64,000 nucleotides of DNA from an uncultured Actinomycetes bacterium (GTDB lineage Bacteria; Actinomycetota; Actinomycetes; Nanopelagicales; Nanopelagicaceae): the NCBI GenBank assembly GCA_903827945.1, contig CAIKKN010000024.1, positions 92,698-156,697 on the forward strand, in the 5' to 3' direction. A program made the translations under genes and the position numbers. Positions 10,522 through 16,920 of this stretch are shown here, one piece after another; the stretch's first letter is position 1; each line of letters starts with the position of its first letter. A model generated the notes under the pieces. It worked only from the letters and a program-made list of their open reading frames with translations, did no database searches and had not been told where the DNA came from.

Positions 10522-10594
10522 GCCTCGGTACTCCAACGGTAGAGAGGGCGGACTCAAAATCCGCACAGTGTCGGTTCAAATCCGACTCGAGGCA
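10522..10594 (+). tRNA. tRNA-Leu (anticodon CAA), short variable loop
   Basis: The cloverleaf folds by eye. Acceptor stem 10522-10528 pairs with 10587-10593 (7 bp, one G-U). The D arm is at 10531-10546 with a GG in the loop. The anticodon stem GCGGA/TCCGC (10548-10552, 10560-10564) closes the loop CTCAAAA. The T stem GTCGG/CCGAC (10570-10574, 10582-10586) closes the loop TTCAAAT. The anticodon CAA is at 10555-10557 and reads UUG (Leu). The discriminator base is A, as expected for Leu, and CCA is not encoded. The variable region is only 5 nt (ACAGT), whereas bacterial tRNA-Leu normally carries a long variable arm. A TATAAA at 10486-10491 is a candidate -10. Confidence 0.85.
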
Positions 10595-10595
10595 C

Positions 10596-11204
10596 ATGAC
10601 AACGTCAGCGAATGAAAAAAGTGTCCCTACTGGCGCACGCATACTTGTTGCCGAAGATGAAGCAATTATTCGCCTTGACCTCGTTGAGATGCTCACTGAA
10701 GCTGGATACACAGTAGTTGCTGAAGCTTCCAACGGTGTTGAGGCAATAGCAATGGCAAAGGAACACAAACCCGATCTTGCGATTTTGGATGTGAAGATGC
10801 CAGAACTCGATGGAATTTCGGCAGCCGAGCAGATCATCGAGATTGCACCAGTTCTGATGTTGACAGCTTTTAGCCAACGCGATCTTGTCGAACGCGCTCG
10901 TGATGCGGGCGCAATGGCCTACGTTGTGAAACCATTTAGCATTTCTGATTTAGTGCCTGCGATTGAGATTGCAATTAGCCGTTATACCCAGATGAAAAGC
11001 CTTGCAGAAGAAGTGGCCGATCTTCACGAACGACTTGAGACTCGCAAGGTGATCGATAGAGCAAAAGGCATCCTCATGGCTGCCCTCAATCTGACCGAGC
11101 CGGCTGCCTTCAGTTGGATTCAGCGAGCGGCAATGGATAGGCGAATTTCAATGAAAGAGGTCGCCCAGGCTGTCATCTCGCCTGATGCCGTGCCTGAGAA
11201 GTAG
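10596..11204 (+). CDS. pdtaR: PdtaR-type response regulator with RNA-binding ANTAR domain
   Basis: This two-domain regulator has a receiver domain (about 15-130) followed by an ANTAR domain (about 140-200), which in characterised members binds paired hairpins in mRNA leaders to block termination. Receiver residues are E20-D21, phospho-acceptor D65 (LAILDVKMP), T90 and K112 (VVKPFS). The ANTAR part carries RAKGILMAALNLTEPAAFSWIQRAAMDRR. At 202 aa it matches the mycobacterial PdtaR closely, including AFSQRDLVERARDAGAMAY. The only possible start is ATG 10596, two bases after the tRNA discriminator, so there is no room for a Shine-Dalgarno outside the tRNA. The cognate kinase (PdtaS) is not in the window, and targets are not evident. 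Confidence 0.93.
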   Translation: MTTSANEKSVPTGARILVAEDEAIIRLDLVEMLTEAGYTVVAEASNGVEAIAMAKEHKPDLAILDVKMPELDGISAAEQIIEIAPVLMLTAFSQRDLVERARDAGAMAYVVKPFSISDLVPAIEIAISRYTQMKSLAEEVADLHERLETRKVIDRAKGILMAALNLTEPAAFSWIQRAAMDRRISMKEVAQAVISPDAVPEK

Positions 11205-11245
11205 ACCACACTCCTAAATCGCATAAGTAACAAAAACTTAACCTG

Positions 11246-11258
11246 ATTGGTCGCCAAT
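11246..11258 (+). promoter_or_regulatory. Dyad ATTGG-TCG-CCAAT upstream of livK promoter
   Basis: A perfect 5-bp inverted repeat with a 3-base centre lies about 37 bp upstream of the livK -10 box, where a regulator could bind. The cognate protein is unknown. A 5-bp dyad can arise by chance. Confidence 0.25.
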
Positions 11259-11294
11259 TTAGGGCTCTCCCCGTTGAGTAAATCACCTCACACC

Positions 11295-11300
11295 TATAAT
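11295..11300 (+). promoter_or_regulatory. -10 box (TATAAT) for livK
   Basis: A consensus TATAAT stands in the 155-bp gap between the ANTAR gene and livK. It implies a leader of roughly 50 nt. TTGAGT at 11274-11279 is a possible -35 but the spacer would be only 15 nt. Confidence 0.5.
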
Positions 11301-11359
11301 CTACGGTTCTCCCTGTCCCGGGATTTTTGGAGATAATTAGGAAGGTATACCTAACGACT

Positions 11360-12634
11360 ATGACAAAACTCAATCGTTTTGTGAGCGTTGTTGCCGCAGC
11401 AGGACTTGCAGCAACCGCTCTCGTAGCTGGAACCATCACATCAGCTGATGCAGCTACAAAGACACTTGTAATCTCAAGCGACTTGCCTCTTCAGGGTTCA
11501 TCATTTGACTCAAATGACTCAACCAACAAGGCAATCGAGTTGTACTTGAAGTCAATTAAGTACAAGGCTGGCAAGTACACCGTTTCATTTAAGAAGTATG
11601 ACGATGCAACAGCTGCTGCTGGTTCATGGGATGCTGCTAAGTGTGCTGCAAACGCACAAGCTCACGTAGCTAACAAGAACGAAGTTGCTGTAATGGGAAC
11701 ATACAACTCAGGTTGCGCAAAGATCATCGTTCCAGTTTTGAACCAGGATCCAAAGGGCCCAATGCTCATGGTTTCTGATGCAAACACAAACCCAGGTCTT
11801 ACAAAGGCATGGAACCCAGGCGAGCCAGATGTTTACTACCCAAATGGCGTACGTAACTACGCACGCGTATGTACAACAGATGACAACCAAGGTTCTGCTG
11901 CTGCACAGTTCGCAAAGTCAATTGGCATCAAGAAGGTTTATGTTTTGAACGATACACAGACCTACGGTCAAGGTGTTGCTCAGGCATTCACAACCGAAGC
12001 TAAGAAGCTTGGCCTCACAGTTCTCTCTTCTGGAGTAGCTGGCGATGGTTGGGATGCTAAGCAATCTGACTACACCGCTTTGTTCACAAAGATCAAGGCA
12101 CTTGAGCCAGAGATGGTTTACATCGGCGGAATTTTCGACAACAACGGTGGACAACTTGTTAAAGACAAGGTCAACGTTCTTGGAGATAACACAGCTGTAA
12201 AGATGATGGGTCCTGATGGATTCACCGGTTACCCAGATCTCAACAAGATGCCTGAAGCACAAGGTATGTACCTCACCTTCGCTGGTCTCTCAACAGATCT
12301 TCTTCTTGCAAACGATCCAAAGGGTGCAGGCGCATCTTTTGTTAAGAACTACAAGAAGGCATACGGTAAGGATCCAGTTGGTTCATACCCTCTATACGGC
12401 GTAGCTGCTGTCCAGGTTATCTTGGCTGCTATTGCTAAGTCTGATGGAACTCGTAAGGGCGTAAATAACGCTGTCTTCTCTGGTTCAGGAATCTCAATTC
12501 CTGCCAAGCAGTCAGTACTCGGTAAGGAGCTGAAGATCAGCACACTTTCAGGAGATACTCTTGCTAAGGACATCACAGTTGAAGTAATCAAGAACAACGA
12601 CGAGACAACCCTAAAGGCTTGGACCGTTAAGTAA
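11360..12634 (+). CDS. livK: Branched-chain amino acid ABC transporter, substrate-binding protein
   Basis: This is the extracytoplasmic binding protein (periplasmic binding fold type I, Leu/Ile/Val or amide family) of the ABC importer encoded just downstream. ATG 11360 gives 424 aa and a clean signal peptide: KLNR, a hydrophobic stretch (about residues 8-27), then a cleavage site after SADA. A TTG at 11327 would add 11 residues of unlikely leader. No lipobox cysteine is present, so lipoprotein anchoring is not predicted, unusual for a Gram-positive binding protein. Lys is almost always AAG and Ser mostly TCA, a biased usage suggesting high expression. A 10-bp hairpin separates it from livH. 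Confidence 0.93.
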   Translation: MTKLNRFVSVVAAAGLAATALVAGTITSADAATKTLVISSDLPLQGSSFDSNDSTNKAIELYLKSIKYKAGKYTVSFKKYDDATAAAGSWDAAKCAANAQAHVANKNEVAVMGTYNSGCAKIIVPVLNQDPKGPMLMVSDANTNPGLTKAWNPGEPDVYYPNGVRNYARVCTTDDNQGSAAAQFAKSIGIKKVYVLNDTQTYGQGVAQAFTTEAKKLGLTVLSSGVAGDGWDAKQSDYTALFTKIKALEPEMVYIGGIFDNNGGQLVKDKVNVLGDNTAVKMMGPDGFTGYPDLNKMPEAQGMYLTFAGLSTDLLLANDPKGAGASFVKNYKKAYGKDPVGSYPLYGVAAVQVILAAIAKSDGTRKGVNNAVFSGSGISIPAKQSVLGKELKISTLSGDTLAKDITVEVIKNNDETTLKAWTVK

Positions 12635-12681
12635 TTGCTTGATTGAGAGAAATCTCAACTACAAAGCTAAATAAAGGTGCG

Positions 12682-12705
12682 TGGGGCTTGCAAACGCAAG
12701 CCCCA
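12682..12705 (+). terminator. Strong hairpin between livK and livH
   Basis: A perfect 10-bp stem TGGGGCTTGC/GCAAGCCCCA closes an AAAC loop. It is followed by TTCATCTGTTCTT, only a weak U tract, so it is probably a leaky terminator or an mRNA 3'-stabilising element. Either would let the binding protein be made in excess over the membrane components. Confidence 0.6.
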
Positions 12706-12768
12706 TTCATCTGTTCTTGACTAGTAAATGTTAGAAATTTCTTATTCACACCCAAAGAAGAGGTCCTA

Positions 12769-13803
12769 GTGGCTAACAAGAGTTATAAAGCCCGACAAGT
12801 TCGAAGAGCAATATTCGAGCGAACTTTTGGCATCGCTATTCTTGCGATGTTGTCGTTCTGGCTCATTGTGAATTTAATCAAAGCCCCATCCCAATTCGCC
12901 GAAGTGACACTTATCGGTTTATCAAATGGAGTTCTCTACGCTCTGATTGCCCTTGGATACACATTGGTGTACGGCATCATCGAGCTCATCAACTTTGCTC
13001 ACGGAGACTTATTCATGCTCGGCGGTCTATTCTCTGCACACTTCATCGCTCTTTGGTTTCATCAAACTAAATCGAGCCCAATGGGTTGGCTTGTATTTTT
13101 CCTCGCGCTGATATCAGTAATGGTCTTCTGCGCAGGAGTGAACGTCTTTATCGAACGATTTGCTTATAGAAGGCTGCGCAGAGCTCCAAAACTCGCGCCA
13201 CTTATCACTGCTGTTGGTGTCTCTTTCATGATTCAGTTTGTTGGACTTCGCTGGAATGGATCAGGCCAAAAAACCTGGAATAGTGTTTTGCCTCATGGAA
13301 GTGTGATGCTGGGTTCAGTGAAACTTCCTTACACAACCCTTATCTCCTTCGCTGTGACGATCCCAATTTTGATTGCCCTGACATTTATTGTCACCAAGAC
13401 ACGTCAAGGCAAAGCAATGCGTGCAACTGCACAAGATCAAGATGCTTCACGGCTTATGGGTATAAATGTGAACGGAACAATCGCATTTACATTTGCTCTT
13501 GGTGGAGCACTTGCTGGCGTTGCAGGATTGCTCTTCCAGCAGACTCGAGGATTAACCTCCTACAACCTGGGCTACCAGCTCGGGCTGATTGCATTTACAT
13601 CTGCAGTTCTTGGCGGAATTGGAAATCTACAAGGCGCAGTTCTTGGCGCGATACTTATTGGATTGATTCAAGGCTTGAACGATGGTCTTCCGATTGGGCT
13701 CGGCCAACAGTGGTCGCAGACGGTTGTATTCTCCATTCTTATTCTCTTGATGGTCTTTAAACCTGCGGGCCTTTTGGGCAAGCAAGTAACGGAAAAGGTG
13801 TAA
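12769..13803 (+). CDS. livH: Branched-chain amino acid ABC transporter permease LivH
   Basis: This is one of the two membrane permeases of the Liv importer: 344 aa, with about eight hydrophobic segments. Family motifs include IGLSNGVLYALIALGYTLVYG near residue 45, ELINFAHGD, and the cytoplasmic coupling region AMRATAQDQDASRLMGIN. It also has GALAGVAGLL and AVLGGIGNLQGAVLGAILIGL near the C-terminus. It is about 40 residues longer than the E. coli protein, with an N-terminal extension that carries an extra hydrophobic segment. The GTG start at 12769 has an AGAGGT ribosome-binding site. It follows livK after 134 bp and precedes livM by 4 bp. Confidence 0.93.
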   Translation: MANKSYKARQVRRAIFERTFGIAILAMLSFWLIVNLIKAPSQFAEVTLIGLSNGVLYALIALGYTLVYGIIELINFAHGDLFMLGGLFSAHFIALWFHQTKSSPMGWLVFFLALISVMVFCAGVNVFIERFAYRRLRRAPKLAPLITAVGVSFMIQFVGLRWNGSGQKTWNSVLPHGSVMLGSVKLPYTTLISFAVTIPILIALTFIVTKTRQGKAMRATAQDQDASRLMGINVNGTIAFTFALGGALAGVAGLLFQQTRGLTSYNLGYQLGLIAFTSAVLGGIGNLQGAVLGAILIGLIQGLNDGLPIGLGQQWSQTVVFSILILLMVFKPAGLLGKQVTEKV

Positions 13804-13807
13804 TGAC

Positions 13808-14986
13808 ATGGCCATTTCATTTCTAAAACGCGGTGAAAAAAAGCAGAAGCAATCTGCAAGTGCCCGCAAGTGGGCTATTTCATTAACACTCATTGCTCTG
13901 GCAATTTGGGCTTTCTTCACCTATTTTTTTGATAAGACTCCCGATGCGGTCCAGAGCTGGTTCCAGGTATGGTTGCCGCCATCAACAATAAATGAATCTC
14001 TCGTCTGGGTTATTTGTGCACTTGGCCTCAATATCGTCGTTGGTTATGCAGGTTTGCTTGATCTTGGATTCGTCGCCTTCTGGGCATTTGGTGGTTACAC
14101 GGCCGGATGGTTTATGTCTGGTTTCTTCCATCAGGTAAATATCCACTTCGGTTCTATGAGCGCGAAAGTTATCCCTGGAATTCACTTATCTTTCTGGCTT
14201 GTCATGATCATTGCCGCGCTTATCGCAGGTTTCTTTGGAATAATCATTGGCGCTCCAACACTTCGCCTCAAAAGTGACTATCTCGCACTCGTTACTCTCG
14301 GTTTCGGTGAAATCATTCCTCAGGTTTTCACAAATGGTGAAAATATTGGTGGATTCAATCTTTCAAATGGAACAAAGGGAATTTCCCCAATCGATGCAAT
14401 TGGAGTCTTCGGCAAACGCCTCGGGCCTTTTGATCTCGGTTGGAAATTCCTCATCTACTTCTTCCTTGCAGCATGCATGGTCTTTGTCTCCCTTCGTATT
14501 CGTGGTGGCCGACTTGGCCGGGCATGGCTTGCGATTCGCGAAGATGAACTTGCAGCAAGCATGATGGGTGTTCCACTCATGCGCACAAAGTTAACCGCGT
14601 ACGCAGTTGGTGCCTTCTCAGGAGGTATCGGTGGAGCGGTCTACGCAACTCACGTAAATGGAATCTTCGCGGAACGTTTCAACTTCTCTATTTCCATCAT
14701 TCTTCTAGCCATGGTTGTGCTCGGAGGAATGGGAAATGTATGGGGAGTAATTATCGGAGCGCTTCTGATGGCTTGGATCAATGCAACAGGGCTGCCAGCT
14801 ATCGGTGATACTTTTAACAATACCTTCCATACGGCGATTAACTTCCCGTCGTACAACTTCCTTCTTTTTGGAGGCATCCTGGTGTTGATGATGTTGTTCA
14901 AGCGTGACGGTATTTTGCCTGAAGCGCGCTTGAAGATGATCTCGCACGAAAACGATGATGAAGCCGCAAATACGGGAGGTCACTAA
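13808..14986 (+). CDS. livM: Branched-chain amino acid ABC transporter permease LivM
   Basis: This is the second permease subunit, 392 aa, with about ten hydrophobic segments. Recognisable LivM motifs are ALGLNIVVGYAGLLDLGFVAFWAFGGY (about residues 72-98), GAPTLRLKSDYLALVTLGFGEI, and the coupling segment RLGRAWLAIREDELAASMMGV. The C-terminal half contains ILLAMVVLGGMGNVWGVIIGALL. The start ATG 13808 lies 4 bp after the livH stop, and livG starts 2 bp after its own stop, so the whole set is one transcriptional unit. The soluble N-terminus is Lys-rich (residues 8-20) and precedes the first span. Confidence 0.93.
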   Translation: MAISFLKRGEKKQKQSASARKWAISLTLIALAIWAFFTYFFDKTPDAVQSWFQVWLPPSTINESLVWVICALGLNIVVGYAGLLDLGFVAFWAFGGYTAGWFMSGFFHQVNIHFGSMSAKVIPGIHLSFWLVMIIAALIAGFFGIIIGAPTLRLKSDYLALVTLGFGEIIPQVFTNGENIGGFNLSNGTKGISPIDAIGVFGKRLGPFDLGWKFLIYFFLAACMVFVSLRIRGGRLGRAWLAIREDELAASMMGVPLMRTKLTAYAVGAFSGGIGGAVYATHVNGIFAERFNFSISIILLAMVVLGGMGNVWGVIIGALLMAWINATGLPAIGDTFNNTFHTAINFPSYNFLLFGGILVLMMLFKRDGILPEARLKMISHENDDEAANTGGH

Positions 14987-14988
14987 TT

Positions 14989-15768
14989 ATGAGTTCGATT
15001 CTTAGCGCAGAAAATATCACGGTCGAATTCGGTGGACTCGTAGCGGTTAATGACGTTTCCTTCGATATCCCAGAGAAAGGGATTGTCAGCCTCATTGGTC
15101 CAAATGGCGCGGGCAAGACGACTTTTTTCAACATCCTTACGGGTCTTTATAAGCCAACATCCGGGCATGTCATGTATGACGGTCAAGAAATTACAGCTCT
15201 TGTTCCTCACAAGATTGCAGCTGCAGGTGTTGCTCGCACATTCCAGAACATCCGCCTTTTTGGTTCAATGACAGCGGAAGAAAATGTAATGGTTGCAATG
15301 CACTCGCACCTAAAGGCTTCTTTAGCTACAACGATTCTTGGCTTACCATCCCAACGCAGAGAGGAACGTGCGGCCCATGAAGAGGCACGCGCTCTCCTTG
15401 AATTCGTAGGAATTGGAAAGACAGCAGGAGAATTTGCACGAAACCTCTCATACGGAGATCAACGTCGCTTGGAAGTTGCTCGCGCACTTGCACTTCGCCC
15501 GAAAGTTTTGCTCCTTGACGAGCCAACGGCTGGAATGAACCCTCAAGAATCTTCAGTTTTTGTTGATTTCGTTCACCGTATCCGCGATGAGAAAGGAATA
15601 TCAATTCTTCTTATTGAGCACGACATGGCTGTGGTTATGAAGGTTTCTGAACGCATCACAGTTCTTGATCGCGGCGAGAAGATTGCTGAAGGATCACCGG
15701 CGGAAATCAAAGCAAATCCACGAGTTATCGAGGCATACCTGGGCAAGGGTGTGGGGGCGGGACACTAA
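14989..15768 (+). CDS. livG: Branched-chain amino acid ABC transporter ATP-binding protein LivG
   Basis: ATPase subunit powering the Liv importer, 259 aa. Walker A is GPNGAGKT (about residues 37-44), the Q-loop lies in TFQNIRLF, the ABC signature is LSYGDQRRLE, Walker B is VLLLDEPTAGMN, and the switch His is in IEHDM. The long insert between Q-loop and signature (MHSHLKASLA onwards) is typical of LivG. Its stop overlaps the livF start by one base (TAATG), implying translational coupling and equal amounts of the two ATPases. Confidence 0.96.
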   Translation: MSSILSAENITVEFGGLVAVNDVSFDIPEKGIVSLIGPNGAGKTTFFNILTGLYKPTSGHVMYDGQEITALVPHKIAAAGVARTFQNIRLFGSMTAEENVMVAMHSHLKASLATTILGLPSQRREERAAHEEARALLEFVGIGKTAGEFARNLSYGDQRRLEVARALALRPKVLLLDEPTAGMNPQESSVFVDFVHRIRDEKGISILLIEHDMAVVMKVSERITVLDRGEKIAEGSPAEIKANPRVIEAYLGKGVGAGH

Positions 15769-16472
15769 TGTTAAAAATTGATAATCTCCAAGTTTCTTAC
15801 GGCAATATTAAAGCTATTAAGGGTATTTCACTCGAAGTTAATGAAGGTGAAATTGTTACTTTAATTGGCTCGAATGGAGCCGGTAAGTCCACAACGCTTC
15901 GTGCAATCTCTGGTCTTCTTAAGCCTCGCGGCGGCTCAATCACATTTCTGGGCGAGCGTATCGATGGGCTTGAAGGACATGATGTCGTGAAAAAAGGCAT
16001 CACACATTCACCCGAGGGTCGCAGAATATTTCCTCGCATGACAGTTGAAGAGAATTTGGACTTAGGTGCATTTCTCCGCAACGATAAAGCAGCAATTGCT
16101 GAAGATAAAGAGCGCGTTCTCGAACTCTTCCCACGCCTTCGCGAACGTATCAGCCAGAAATCGGGAACGATGTCAGGCGGAGAACAACAGATGCTAGCCG
16201 TAGCACGTGCGCTCATGGGTCAGCCAAAACTTCTCATCATGGATGAGCCTTCCATGGGCTTGGCGCCAGTTCTTGTAGATCTAATTTTTGAAACAATTCT
16301 TAAAATCAACAAACAGGGAACGACAATTCTCTTGGTTGAACAGAATGCATTAGCTGCGCTTAGCGTTGCAAATCGCGGATATGTTTTGGAATCTGGCGTA
16401 ATCAAGATGAGCGGCAATGCTAAGGATCTTCAATCAGACCCAGAGGTTACAAAGGCTTATCTAGGCGGTTAA
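15768..16472 (+). CDS. livF: Branched-chain amino acid ABC transporter ATP-binding protein LivF
   Basis: Second ATPase of the Liv importer, 234 aa, expected to form a heterodimer with LivG. Walker A is GSNGAGKST, the signature is MSGGEQQMLAVARAL, Walker B is LLIMDEPSMGLAP, and the switch His is replaced by Gln in VEQNA, which is usual for LivF. It ends the operon. Its TAA stop shares the four bases TTAA (16469-16472) with the stop codon of the convergent thioesterase gene, so there is no intergenic terminator. Confidence 0.96.
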   Translation: MLKIDNLQVSYGNIKAIKGISLEVNEGEIVTLIGSNGAGKSTTLRAISGLLKPRGGSITFLGERIDGLEGHDVVKKGITHSPEGRRIFPRMTVEENLDLGAFLRNDKAAIAEDKERVLELFPRLRERISQKSGTMSGGEQQMLAVARALMGQPKLLIMDEPSMGLAPVLVDLIFETILKINKQGTTILLVEQNALAALSVANRGYVLESGVIKMSGNAKDLQSDPEVTKAYLGG

Positions 16473-16876
16473 TCTCTTTTAGCAAGTATGAGACAGGTGA
16501 TGCGCGCCGTACAGGTGCGGTCACCTTTTTCATTTGTGATCACAATTTCATAACAACACATTGTCTTGCCAAGTGAAACAGCTGTGGCAACAGCTGTAAC
16601 AATTCCAGTGGTGGCTGAATTGTGGTGAGTGGCATTAATGTCTACGCCAACAATCATGCGATCTGGACCTGCGTGAAGTTGGGTCCCGATGGAACCTAAA
16701 CTTTCAGCTAAGACAACATTTGCTCCACCATGTAACAGGCCAAGAGGCTGAGTGTTTCCCTCGACTGGCATGGTTGCAACAAGTCGCTGCGGCGATGCCT
16801 CGAGAAGTTCAATGCCCATTTTTCTATCGAGGGCACCTTGTCCACGTTCGCGCAGAATTTCCATGTAATCGCTCAT
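16469..16876 (-). CDS. PaaI-family hotdog-fold acyl-CoA thioesterase
   Basis: A 135-aa single hotdog domain of the PaaI/YbgC-like group, hydrolysing acyl- or aryl-CoA thioesters. The conserved LLHGGANVVLAESLGSIG (about residues 46-63) holds the HGG motif and the catalytic acidic residue on the hot-dog helix. VGVDINATHHNSATTG and VTAVATAVSLGKTMCCYEIVITNEKG complete the fold. The substrate cannot be inferred; menaquinone-pathway DHNA-CoA or phenylacetyl-CoA are family possibilities. It diverges from polA with 44 bp between starts. A TAGACT box 6 nt before its ATG suggests a leaderless transcript. It converges on livF with a 4-bp overlap. Confidence 0.85.
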   Translation of the reverse strand: MSDYMEILRERGQGALDRKMGIELLEASPQRLVATMPVEGNTQPLGLLHGGANVVLAESLGSIGTQLHAGPDRMIVGVDINATHHNSATTGIVTAVATAVSLGKTMCCYEIVITNEKGDRTCTARITCLILAKRD

Positions 16877-16882
16877 GGGTGC

Positions 16883-16888
16883 AGTCTA
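16883..16888 (-). promoter_or_regulatory. -10 box (TAGACT), leaderless thioesterase gene
   Basis: On the minus strand TAGACT is followed by GCACCC and then the ATG at 16876. It lies in the 44-bp divergent gap that also holds the polA -10 box. Confidence 0.45.
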
Positions 16889-16907
16889 TTCATGAGCTGT
16901 TGCCACC

Positions 16908-16913
16908 TACAAT
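16908..16913 (+). promoter_or_regulatory. -10 box (TACAAT), leaderless polA
   Basis: TACAAT is followed by CAGCCAC (7 nt) and then the ATG at 16921. No Shine-Dalgarno precedes this ATG. Confidence 0.45.
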
Positions 16914-16920
16914 CAGCCAC

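Noticed and set aside
16720..16920. Upstream extension of polA
   Set aside because: The extra 67 residues are antisense to the thioesterase gene and do not resemble Pol I; ATG 16921 matches the family start.
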